This document shows positions 1-6,492 of a DNA stretch of 9,121 nt, piece by piece. The stretch is from an uncultured Eubacteriales bacterium (lineage in GTDB: Bacteria > Bacillota > Clostridia > TANB77 > CAG-508): NCBI GenBank assembly GCA_902766085.1, contig CACXCH010000033.1:1-9121 (forward strand). The letters are read 5' to 3'. The translations under genes and the position numbers were made by a program. The number at the start of each line of letters is the position of its first letter. Position 1 is the stretch's first letter. Under the pieces are notes generated by a model, which saw only the letters and a list, made by a program, of their open reading frames with translations, ran no database searches and had not been told where the DNA came from.

Positions 1-50
1 ACTTGTCAAGGTTCAATTGTCCATTCGCCTCGCTATGCTCGTTGTTCGCT
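1..50. repeat. Terminal direct repeat, left copy
   Basis: These 50 bases are identical to the last 50 bases of the window (9072-9121). The copies are in the same orientation, so the sequence closes on itself as a 9,071-bp circle if the overlap is merged. The repeat lies inside a longer dispersed repeat and includes the start of its GC-rich insert. An exact overlap at both contig ends is typical of assembly graphs that stop in a repeat, and also of true circles; the sequence alone cannot separate the two. Confidence 0.95.
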
Positions 51-118
51 ACGCGCTCTTACTCGCCTATTAAATATTATGCTTTCCTGCACTCTTATAA
101 ACCATTAACCTATAACAA
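1..118 (-). repeat. Dispersed non-coding repeat with GC-rich insert, downstream of gyrB
   Basis: Read on the minus strand, this stretch follows gyrB and matches the sequence after jag at 8956-9070. Shared blocks in order are TGTTA..G.TTAATGG (102-117), GAGTGCA (88-94), a perfect 19-bp block (69-87, matching 8990-9008) and GGACAA.TTGA.CC near 8-20. Between the last two blocks this copy carries about 48 bp (roughly 21-68) that is more than half G+C, in an otherwise very AT-rich region. The copy probably continues past position 1, since the bases before 9072 extend the match. No open reading frame of note is present. It may be a miniature mobile element or an interspersed repeat; I do not recognise the family. 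Confidence 0.7.
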
Positions 119-143
119 TAATTATATATAACAAATTGTATTT

Positions 144-2060
144 TTAAACATCTAAGTTTTTAACATATTTAGCATTTTGTTCAATAAATTCTCTTCTTGG
201 TTCAACCTCGTCACCCATTAGAATGTTGAATATTTCATCTGCTTTTTGTGCATCATCCATTGTTACTTTTACAAATATTCTATTCTTAGGATCCATTGTT
301 GTTTCCCATAATTGTTCTGGGTTCATTTCTCCTAGTCCTTTGTATCTTTGTATTGATACATTATCCCTACCTACTTCTGTCATCGTTTGATCTAGTTGTT
401 CATCAGTATAACAGTATATATCCTTCATTCCTTTTTTTGAGACCTTGTAAAGTGGTGGTTGTGCTAGGAATACGTGTCCTTGTTCTATTAATGGTCTCAT
501 ATATCTAAAGAAAAATGTTAATAATAGTGTTCTAATATGTGCTCCATCAACATCGGCATCTGCCATTATTACAACTTTTCCATATCTGATTTTTGTTACA
601 TCAAAATCAGCTCCTATTCCAGCTCCAATTGCTTGAATTACTGGCTTTAATTTATCATTATTGTAGATTTTATCAGCTCTTGATTTCTCTACATTAAGCA
701 TTTTTCCCCATAATGGTAAAATTGCTTGATATTTTCTGTTTCTTCCTTGTTTTGCCGATCCACCAGCAGAGTCCCCCTCAACGATATATACTTCGCATTT
801 ATCAGCATCTTTACTACTACAATCTGCAAGTTTTCCTGGTAATTTTGAAACTTCTAATGAACTCTTTTTTCTTACAAGCTCTCTAGCTTTTCTTGCTGCT
901 TCTCTTGCATGAGAAGCACTTATACATTTATCAAGAATGTTTTTGGCTACATTAGGATTTTCCTCTAGAAATGCACTTAAAACATCAACTACAGCTGATT
1001 GTACAATTCCAGTTACTATACTATTTCCAAGTTTTGTTTTAGTTTGTCCTTCGAATTGTGGTTCTCTAACTTTTACAGATATTACAGCTGTTAGACCTTC
1101 TCTTATGTCTTCTCCTTGTAAATTTGCATCCTTTTCTTTTAGAAATCCTTTAGACCTTGCATAATCATTAAATACTTTTGTAAGTCCTCTTTTAAATCCC
1201 TCAAGATGAGTTCCACCTTCAATTGTGTTAATGTTGTTTACAAATGATAAAATATTTTCATTATATGATGTTGTATATTGCATTGCTATTTCAATTGGTA
1301 CATCTTGTACGGTTTTTTCAATATATATTGGTGGTTCATTTATTTTTTCTTTCTTTTCATTTAGAAACTCAACAAATGATTTTAATCCACCTTCATAGCA
1401 AAATTCTTCTTTTTTAGGTGTTTCTTCTCTTAAATCTTCAATGCTTATATATAATCCTTTTGTTAAAAAAGCCATTTCCCTAAATCTTTCTGCTAATGTT
1501 TGATAATCATAATTTGTTGTTTCAAAAATTTCAGAATCAGCTAGGAATCTAACTTTTGTTCCTGTTTTGTCTGAATCTCCAATTCTTGTTAATTTTTCTG
1601 TAGTTTTTCCTCTTTCAAATTTCATTTGAAAAATTCCGCCATCTCTTTGTATTGTTACCTCTGTCCACTCAGATAGTGCATTAACAACTGATGCTCCAAC
1701 TCCGTGAAGTCCTCCAGAAACTTTGTATCCACTATCTCCTCCAAATTTTCCACCTGCGTGTAATACTGTATAAACAGTTTCTGCAGCTGAAATATGTGTT
1801 TTGGGGTGTATGTCAACTGGAATTCCTCTACCATTATCTTCAACTGATATTACGTTTCCTGGTTCAATTTTAACTTCAATATGGTTGCAATATCCTGCTA
1901 GAGCCTCATCAACACAGTTATCAACTATTTCATAAACTAAGTGGTGTAATCCTCTAATTGATACACTACCAATATACATACCCGGTCTTTTTCTTACGGC
2001 CTCTAGTCCTTCAAGAACTTGTATTTGATTTGCACCATAAGCGTGATTGTATTTTTCCAT
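144..2060 (-). CDS. gyrB: DNA gyrase subunit B
   Basis: GyrB is the ATPase subunit of gyrase, the type IIA topoisomerase that adds negative supercoils ahead of replication forks. At 638 residues it is full length. The GHKL ATPase domain shows EIVDN (44-48), DNGRGIP (75-81) and GGLHGVG (116-122). The transducer domain carries QTKTKLGN (339-346). The Toprim domain has EGDSAGG (428-434) and the metal-binding DADVDG (501-506). The C-terminal QRYKGLGEMN (571-580) is the GyrA-interacting signature. The start is well supported: GGAGG lies six bases before the ATG. It follows recF by 44 bp on the same strand and is probably cotranscribed with it, perhaps with its own promoter as well. gyrA, the usual next gene, is not within the 143 bp before the window edge. 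GyrB is preferred to ParE because of the full origin context and the close match to GyrB motifs. Confidence 0.98.
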   Translation of the reverse strand: MEKYNHAYGANQIQVLEGLEAVRKRPGMYIGSVSIRGLHHLVYEIVDNCVDEALAGYCNHIEVKIEPGNVISVEDNGRGIPVDIHPKTHISAAETVYTVLHAGGKFGGDSGYKVSGGLHGVGASVVNALSEWTEVTIQRDGGIFQMKFERGKTTEKLTRIGDSDKTGTKVRFLADSEIFETTNYDYQTLAERFREMAFLTKGLYISIEDLREETPKKEEFCYEGGLKSFVEFLNEKKEKINEPPIYIEKTVQDVPIEIAMQYTTSYNENILSFVNNINTIEGGTHLEGFKRGLTKVFNDYARSKGFLKEKDANLQGEDIREGLTAVISVKVREPQFEGQTKTKLGNSIVTGIVQSAVVDVLSAFLEENPNVAKNILDKCISASHAREAARKARELVRKKSSLEVSKLPGKLADCSSKDADKCEVYIVEGDSAGGSAKQGRNRKYQAILPLWGKMLNVEKSRADKIYNNDKLKPVIQAIGAGIGADFDVTKIRYGKVVIMADADVDGAHIRTLLLTFFFRYMRPLIEQGHVFLAQPPLYKVSKKGMKDIYCYTDEQLDQTMTEVGRDNVSIQRYKGLGEMNPEQLWETTMDPKNRIFVKVTMDDAQKADEIFNILMGDEVEPRREFIEQNAKYVKNLDV

Positions 2061-2087
2061 TCGTTTCCTCCATCCTTTAATAACTAT

Positions 2088-2116
2088 AGTTTATAAATTT
2101 TTTTTTAATTTGTCAA
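2088..2116 (-). promoter_or_regulatory. Possible gyrB promoter
   Basis: On the minus strand a perfect TTGACA (2111-2116) sits within the last codons of recF. It is followed after 17 bp by TAAACT (2088-2093), or after 15 bp by TATAAA. The -35 element is good and the -10 is weak either way, so this is a tentative site for extra gyrB transcription inside the dnaA-dnaN-recF-gyrB unit. Confidence 0.3.
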
Positions 2117-3166
2117 GTTGGTTTTTATTTGACCATTATCTACATTAAAATACTGACAACTACTATCAATATCTAATTTTTTTGTGCACGTAATTATCAC
2201 TTGAATATCATCAACACTTTTTAGAAAATTAGTTATTCTCGTTTCATCAAGTTCAGACATAAAATCATCTAATAATAATACCGGATATTCCCCTATTTCA
2301 TCGTGTATTACTTCTAACTCTGAAAGTTTTAAAGATAAAATCGCTGTCCTGCTCTGCCCTTGTGATCCATAAATATTTACTTCTTTATCATTAATAAATA
2401 CTTTAAAATCATCTCTATGGCATCCAACTGATGTGTACTTTTTAATTTTGTCTATTGATAAATTTTTTTGTAATTTTTCTTTAAATTTTTCTTTGTTAGA
2501 ACAATCTGTTATATATTTTATTTCTATTTTTTCGTCTGCTATTTTACTATGAATTTTTCCTATTTTTGATTTTATTTTTTCTATAAATTCATTTCTATAT
2601 TGATAAATTTGATATCCATATTCTATTATTTTTTCATCCCAAATATCAAGCATATCTTCATTTATTGAATATTGTTTTAAATAATTATTTCTTTGTTCAA
2701 GTGTTTTCAAATAATTATTTAAAATATGAATATAATTAGGTCTTACTTGACTAATCATTATATCTAAGAATTTTCTTCTTTTTGCTGGTCCATCTTTTAG
2801 AATTTCCATATCATCTGGTGTAAATATTACAATATTTATTTTTCCTAGAAGTTGGCTTAATTTTTTTATTTTTGTTCCATTTACTAAAATTGTTTTTTTA
2901 TCAGCAATTGTAATGTCTATTTTTCCATCAATATTTTTCCTTTGAAATTCAATATTAATTTTTGAAAAATCTTTATCTAGTTTTATCATTTCTTTATCTT
3001 TAGTTGTTCTAAATGACTTCCCAAATGATGCTAAAAAAATTGCTTCTAAAATATTTGTTTTTCCTTGCGCATTATTTCCATAAAAAATATTAATTTTTTT
3101 ATTCAATTCTATTTCTTGTTCATTATAATTTCTAAAATTTTGTAATTTTATTTTATTAATGTACAT
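2105..3166 (-). CDS. recF: DNA replication and repair protein RecF
   Basis: RecF is a cytoplasmic SMC/ABC-like ATPase. With RecO and RecR it loads RecA at single-strand gaps and stalled forks. At 353 residues it is within the usual length. Walker A is GNNAQGKTN (30-38), the ABC signature is YGSQGQS (266-272), and Walker B with the D-loop is PVLLLDDFMSELDE (295-308). The family motif near residue 248 reads GCHRDDF, where GPHRDD is common. The start is supported by AAAGGA eight bases before the ATG. The gene sits 61 bp after dnaN with no gene between; many Bacillota have a small S4-domain gene (rlbA/yaaA) there. An inverted pair of consensus DnaA boxes directly precedes its ribosome binding site. 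No frameshift or truncation is seen. Confidence 0.97.
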   Translation of the reverse strand: MYINKIKLQNFRNYNEQEIELNKKINIFYGNNAQGKTNILEAIFLASFGKSFRTTKDKEMIKLDKDFSKINIEFQRKNIDGKIDITIADKKTILVNGTKIKKLSQLLGKINIVIFTPDDMEILKDGPAKRRKFLDIMISQVRPNYIHILNNYLKTLEQRNNYLKQYSINEDMLDIWDEKIIEYGYQIYQYRNEFIEKIKSKIGKIHSKIADEKIEIKYITDCSNKEKFKEKLQKNLSIDKIKKYTSVGCHRDDFKVFINDKEVNIYGSQGQSRTAILSLKLSELEVIHDEIGEYPVLLLDDFMSELDETRITNFLKSVDDIQVIITCTKKLDIDSSCQYFNVDNGQIKTNLTN

Positions 3167-3182
3167 TGAATTTTTCCTTTAA

Positions 3183-3214
3183 TTATCCACAAACTATTCA
3201 TAATTTGTGGATAA
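3183..3214. promoter_or_regulatory. Palindromic pair of consensus DnaA boxes before recF
   Basis: TTATCCACAAA (3183-3193) and its exact reverse complement TTTGTGGATAA (3204-3214) flank a 10-bp spacer. Each arm holds a perfect 9-mer consensus DnaA box, TTATCCACA, in opposite orientations. On the recF transcript the same bases would form an 11-bp hairpin ending two bases before the AAAGGA ribosome binding site. There is no U run, so it is not a standard terminator. It could be a DnaA binding site for origin control or for regulation of recF-gyrB, or an RNA hairpin acting on recF translation. Confidence 0.8.
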
Positions 3215-3227
3215 CTTTTATTTATTT

Positions 3228-4352
3228 TTATTCATTTTTTAATTTTATTGGAAGAATCATATATTTATAGTCTCCGTCTTCTTCTACACTTCTAACTATA
3301 CATGGTGAAATACTTGTTCCAAAATCAATAAATATTTCTTCATCATCAATGCTTCTAAAAACATCAAGTAAATATTTTGGATTAAATCCTATTTCTAGAT
3401 TTTTTCCTTCTGTAGTAACATACAATTCTTCTTTTGCATCACCCGTTTGGTTTGCACATGAAATTGTAATTTTTCCAACTTCAACATTTACTCTAACTGG
3501 ATATTTTTTTTCTTTTTCAATTGATGATGATGAAATTAGACTAACTCTTTCAAAGCAATTTGCTATGTCATTTTTATTTACTCTGATTCTTGTATCCCAT
3601 TTATCAGGAATAACTTTTGAATAATTTAAAAATTCTCCATCTAATAGTCTTGTAACTATTTTACAATTTTCTATTTCGAAAAGTGCTTGATTTTTAGCAA
3701 TTCCTATTTTTATCATATCAAATGAATCTAGTAATATTTTATTTATTTCAATAAGTGTTCTTCCTGGAATTACAGCTGAAAAATCATTTGTATTTGATTG
3801 TAAAAATTTACTTTTCCAAGCAAGTCTAAATCCATCAACAGCAACTACATTTAATTTGTTATTTTTTACTTCAAATAAGCACCCTGTAAATATTGGTCGA
3901 TTTTCCTCTGTGCTTACGGCAAATATAGTTTTGCTTATCATATCCTTTAATGTGTTTTGTTCAATTTCAATAGAATTTTCTACATTAATTTCTGGAAGTT
4001 CTGGAAAATCATCAGGGTTCATTGTTGCTAATTTGTATAATGATCCCTCACATTCTATAACCAATAAATTGTTTTCATTAATGCTTATATTTATTTCAGT
4101 ATCAGGAAGTTTTCTAATAATTTCACTAAACATATTTGCATTAACAACTGTTGCTCCTTGTTCTGAAACTGAACAGTCCTTTATAATGTATTCTATTCCT
4201 AATTCTTGATCATAACAAGTTAATTTAATATCATTATCATTCGTTTGAATAAGTATTCCTTCTAGTATTGGTAAAGTTGTTCTTACAGGAACAGCTTTTG
4301 TTACGGAATTAAGAGCTTTGACGATTTTTTCTTTTTCAAATGTGAATTTCAT
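3228..4352 (-). CDS. dnaN: DNA polymerase III beta subunit (sliding clamp)
   Basis: DnaN forms the dimeric ring that tethers the replicative polymerase and many repair enzymes to DNA. The 374-residue product matches the family in length, with three repeated clamp folds of about 120 residues each. Recognisable landmarks are RPIFTGCLFEV and VDGFRLAWKS in the middle domain, PGRTLIEI, LLDGEFLNYSKVIP, and the closing YMILPIKL that typifies clamp C-termini. The start MKFTFEKEKIVKAL is typical, and an AAAGGGA ribosome binding site lies about eight bases upstream. It follows dnaA across the oriC spacer on the same strand and precedes recF, the standard origin-region order. It is probably read from the dnaA promoter and perhaps from promoters in the spacer that I cannot place. 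Confidence 0.98.
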   Translation of the reverse strand: MKFTFEKEKIVKALNSVTKAVPVRTTLPILEGILIQTNDNDIKLTCYDQELGIEYIIKDCSVSEQGATVVNANMFSEIIRKLPDTEINISINENNLLVIECEGSLYKLATMNPDDFPELPEINVENSIEIEQNTLKDMISKTIFAVSTEENRPIFTGCLFEVKNNKLNVVAVDGFRLAWKSKFLQSNTNDFSAVIPGRTLIEINKILLDSFDMIKIGIAKNQALFEIENCKIVTRLLDGEFLNYSKVIPDKWDTRIRVNKNDIANCFERVSLISSSSIEKEKKYPVRVNVEVGKITISCANQTGDAKEELYVTTEGKNLEIGFNPKYLLDVFRSIDDEEIFIDFGTSISPCIVRSVEEDGDYKYMILPIKLKNE

Positions 4353-4392
4353 TTTTTTTCCCTTTCTTTTTATATAAATAATAAAATATATT

Positions 4393-4410
4393 TAGTAGTA
4401 GTAATAGTAG
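4393..4410 (+). promoter_or_regulatory. DnaA-trio array of the origin unwinding element
   Basis: Six triplets in a row read TAG TAG TAG TAA TAG TAG on the plus strand. In the 3'-to-5' direction from the neighbouring DnaA box they are GAT GAT AAT GAT GAT GAT, matching the known DnaA-trio form 3'-(G/A)AT-5'. They begin four bases from a box at 4415-4423 (TTTCCACA core on the minus strand) and run into an AT-only stretch. In Bacillus subtilis such trios bind the DnaA filament on single strands and start unwinding, so this marks the probable melting site. Confidence 0.85.
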
Positions 4411-4414
4411 TATA

Positions 4415-4579
4415 TGTGGAAACTGTTGAAAACTATTTCAAATTCTTAAACGCCTACGGAAATAGCTGTGGAAAATATTGTGGAAAAAAATAAAAATTAT
4501 CCACTTAATTAATTTTTTATTCACAATTTGTAGTTATAAACATTTTATTCACAGCTTTTCCACTTTTTTGTGTGGAAAA
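4415..4579. promoter_or_regulatory. DnaA box cluster of oriC
   Basis: Eight DnaA-box-like 9-mers can be read. Four lie on the minus strand: GTTTCCACA (4415-4423) and TTTTCCACA (4467-4475, 4479-4487 and 4571-4579). Four lie on the plus strand: TTATCCACT (4497-4505), TTATTCACA (4517-4525 and 4545-4553) and TTTTCCACT (4556-4564). Most differ from TTATCCACA at one position, and GTTTCCACA at two. The orientation changes partway through, from minus-strand boxes near the trios to plus-strand boxes in the middle. The outermost pair, 4556-4564 and 4571-4579, faces in opposite directions. Confidence 0.85.
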
Positions 4580-4690
4580 CTCATAAAAAAGAGTAAATTG
4601 TAATATTTTGAAAAATAAATACAAACAATATTTTTACAAACAATTATTTTGTCGAAATTTAATTTTAAATTAATTTATTAATAAAAATAA

Positions 4691-6034
4691 TTAGTCACTT
4701 GACAATAATAAATTTTTCACACTATCCACAATTAATTTTGTATTTGAATTTTTTTTCATTTCGTTTTCGATTTTACTACAAGCATGCATTACTGTTGAAT
4801 GATCTCTGTTGCCGAAATCCCTACCTATCTGAGGCATTGACATTTGTGCAACATTTCTACATAAATACATTGCAATTTGTCTTGGAAATGTTACATCATT
4901 TGACCTTTTTGCCCCTTTTAAATCATTTGGATCAACATTAAAATATTTTCCAACTACCTCTTGAATATAGCTTGAAGAAATGACTTTTTGCTTTTGAGAT
5001 ACAACATCATCTATTGCTTTTTGAGCCATTTCTATGGTTATTGAACTATTTGTTAAAGATGCTGTTGCTACTAATTTATTCAAAATTCCTTCTAATTCTC
5101 TAATGTTACTATCAACTCTTGTTGCAATTAATGACAATATTTCATCATCTATTAAAATATTCTCTAGTTGAGTCTTTTTACGTAAAATTGCTAATCTTGT
5201 TTCATAATCAGGGGTTGAAATATCAGCTATTAGTCCCCACTCACATCTTGATTTTAATCTATCCTCTAGTAATTCGATATCCTTTGGTGGCTTATCACTT
5301 GATATAACAATTTGCCTACCTGATTCATAAAGATCATTAAATGTGTGGAAGAATTCTTCCTGTGTACTTTTTTTATTCGCAATAAATTGAATATCATCGA
5401 TTAAAAGTACATCTATACTTCTATATTTATTTCTGAATTTTTCCGTAGCTTGATCCTTTAATGCATTAATTAATTGATTGGTAAACGCTTCAGACGTAAC
5501 ATATAGAACTTTTGCATTTGGATTATTTACTAATATTTGATTCCCTATTGCTTGCATTAGATGTGTTTTACCTAATCCAACTCCACCATATATAAAGAAT
5601 GGATTGTACTTTGATCCAGGATTTTCACATACTCCCATTGCGGCTGCTTGAGCGAATTTATTATTACTTCCAACTACAAATGTTTCAAATGTGTATTCTT
5701 TTTTTAGGCCTGAGTTTAGTATTAATTTATTGTTAATTACGTCCTGCTTAGAAACACTAGGCATTTCAATAGATTCAAGTTCACTTCTTTCAACAATTTT
5801 TACAGTACATTTTTTATTTGTAATAAAATTAAAAGTATTTGTAATAAGATCTTTGTATCTATTTTCAGCGGCATCTTTTTGGTAAGGATTTGTAGCGACT
5901 AAAAGAACAACATTGTTATCAATACTTTCTAGCTCAAGGGTTTGAATGTATGTTTCATAAGAGATAACTGTTGTTTCATCTTTTAAAATATCTTTTGCCT
6001 TATTCCAAATTTCTGTGAGGTTTTCCTTCGACAT
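4691..6034 (-). CDS. dnaA: Chromosomal replication initiator protein DnaA
   Basis: DnaA is the AAA+ initiator that binds DnaA boxes and melts oriC. Numbered from the upstream ATG at 6040: domain I covers about 1-80 and domain II is a short linker near 85-105. The AAA+ core has Walker A GGVGLGKT (152-159), Walker B VLLIDD (211-216), sensor 1 ISSD (246-249), the arginine-finger segment SRCEWG (264-269) and sensor 2 RELEG (314-318). Domain IV carries the box-binding NRDHST (411-416). Two ATGs lie six bases apart. I choose the one at 6034 (447 residues) because the AAAGGTGG ribosome site abuts the ATG at 6040 but sits six bases from 6034, and MSKENLTEIW is family-typical. Cys266 stands where Phe is usual (SRFEWG). 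A promoter and hairpin leader lie upstream. Confidence 0.98.
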   Translation of the reverse strand: MSKENLTEIWNKAKDILKDETTVISYETYIQTLELESIDNNVVLLVATNPYQKDAAENRYKDLITNTFNFITNKKCTVKIVERSELESIEMPSVSKQDVINNKLILNSGLKKEYTFETFVVGSNNKFAQAAAMGVCENPGSKYNPFFIYGGVGLGKTHLMQAIGNQILVNNPNAKVLYVTSEAFTNQLINALKDQATEKFRNKYRSIDVLLIDDIQFIANKKSTQEEFFHTFNDLYESGRQIVISSDKPPKDIELLEDRLKSRCEWGLIADISTPDYETRLAILRKKTQLENILIDDEILSLIATRVDSNIRELEGILNKLVATASLTNSSITIEMAQKAIDDVVSQKQKVISSSYIQEVVGKYFNVDPNDLKGAKRSNDVTFPRQIAMYLCRNVAQMSMPQIGRDFGNRDHSTVMHACSKIENEMKKNSNTKLIVDSVKNLLLSSD

Positions 6035-6057
6035 TTTCATCCACCTTTCTGATAAAT

Positions 6058-6102
6058 AAAAAAAACAAGTTATTTAATTGATTTTCCTCACCATTAAATA
6101 AC
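6058..6102 (-). promoter_or_regulatory. Terminator-like hairpin in the dnaA leader
   Basis: On the minus strand GTTATTTAAT (6093-6102) pairs with ATTAAATAAC (6069-6078) as a perfect 10-bp stem around a 14-base loop. Three bases and then eight consecutive U residues (6058-6065) follow. It lies between the predicted dnaA promoter and the dnaA ribosome binding site. The layout is that of an intrinsic terminator, although the stem is AT-rich and so rather weak. The loop contains GGTGAGG, which resembles a ribosome binding site. It could attenuate dnaA or stop antisense reading. Confidence 0.5.
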
Positions 6103-6128
6103 ATTATCTTTCGTAAAAACTTTTTTAT

Positions 6129-6158
6129 AATATATCAAAAAAAGGCTGAAATAGTCAA
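6129..6158 (-). promoter_or_regulatory. Predicted dnaA promoter
   Basis: On the minus strand TTGACT (6153-6158) is followed after 18 bp by TATATT (6129-6134). Both boxes differ from the sigma-A consensus at one position. Transcription would start near 6122 and leave a leader of about 85 bases before dnaA. The promoter diverges from that of rpmH; the facing -35 boxes are about 40 bp apart. Confidence 0.6.
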
Positions 6159-6200
6159 GCATTAATAAAAAATAAATATAAATTTTTTACCTAAAATGTA

Positions 6201-6230
6201 TTGACATAATAAGCAAAACTGTTATATAAT
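6201..6230 (+). promoter_or_regulatory. Predicted rpmH promoter
   Basis: A perfect TTGACA (6201-6206) and a perfect TATAAT (6225-6230) are separated by 18 bp. Transcription would begin near 6237, about 35 bases before rpmH. It looks like a strong housekeeping promoter, as expected for a ribosomal protein gene, and should also feed rnpA and the genes after it. Confidence 0.85.
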
Positions 6231-6270
6231 ATGAATTACTTATTTATAATCTAAAGTGGAGGTGCACACA

Positions 6271-6405
6271 ATGAAACAAACATATCAACCAAAAAAGAGA
6301 CAAGCTAGTAAAGTTCATGGTTTTATGAAAAGAATGTCTACAAAACAAGGTAGAAATGTAATAAATGCTAGACGTGCTAAGGGAAGAAAAAAATTAAGTG
6401 CGTAA
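6271..6405 (+). CDS. rpmH: 50S ribosomal protein L34
   Basis: L34 is the small basic protein of the large ribosomal subunit. The 44-residue product starts MKQTYQPKKRQASKVHGF and continues FMKRMSTKQGRNVINARRAKGRKKLSA, which matches the L34 family along its whole length (usually 44-46 residues). The ribosome site GTGGAGGTG lies just upstream at suitable spacing. It is the first gene of the plus-strand arm, with a strong promoter 40-70 bp upstream and a hairpin just after the stop. The rpmH-rnpA-yidD-yidC-jag order is the usual one beside dnaA. The gene is too short for a typical ORF scan but is unambiguous. Confidence 0.97.
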   Translation: MKQTYQPKKRQASKVHGFMKRMSTKQGRNVINARRAKGRKKLSA

Positions 6406-6411
6406 ATATTT

Positions 6412-6446
6412 GGTCACTTACATGAAAATGAAAGTGACCTTTTATT
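6412..6446 (+). terminator. Intrinsic terminator or attenuator after rpmH
   Basis: GGTCACTT (6412-6419) pairs with AAGTGACC (6432-6439). After an A-A mismatch the hairpin is capped by a three-base-pair CAT/ATG stem closing a GAAA tetraloop. TTTTATT follows. Since rnpA begins only about 50 bases later with no clear promoter of its own, the likely role is partial termination, giving much more L34 mRNA than rnpA-yidD mRNA. Confidence 0.75.
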
Positions 6447-6492
6447 AAGTGTTTTTATTTTAATTTTTGTTCAGGTATTAGATTTTTGAAGA

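Larger units (their letters stand above)
4363..4690. other. oriC: Chromosomal replication origin (oriC)
   Basis: The spacer between dnaN and dnaA is non-coding and holds the parts of a Bacillus-type origin. From the dnaN side there is an AT-only stretch (about 4369-4394), a row of DnaA-trios (4393-4410), then DnaA boxes from 4415 to 4579, and a further very AT-rich part up to the dnaA stop. A small GC-richer patch (4450-4459) lies among the boxes. A 10-bp direct repeat, TACAAACAAT, occurs at 4620-4629 and 4635-4644. DnaA would load on the boxes, extend as a filament along the trios and melt the AT-rich DNA towards dnaN. The assignment rests on motif content and on lying between dnaA and dnaN; no box cluster is seen elsewhere except the palindromic pair before recF. 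Confidence 0.9.

Noticed and set aside
1..143. Possible CRISPR array from the short near-repeats
   Set aside because: There are only two degenerate 16-17-bp units with no spacers and no cas genes.
3349..3624. 91-codon plus-strand open frame opposite dnaN
   Set aside because: It lies wholly inside dnaN on the other strand, shows no family motif and has no supporting promoter or ribosome site; it is a shadow of the real gene.
3856..4209. 117-codon plus-strand open frame opposite dnaN
   Set aside because: It is antisense to the well-supported dnaN. The hydrophobic composition is what antisense reading of AT-rich coding DNA gives.
6201..6270. Possible regulatory leader upstream of rpmH
   Set aside because: The leader is only about 35 bases with a plain ribosome site and no hairpin, consistent with simple constitutive expression.
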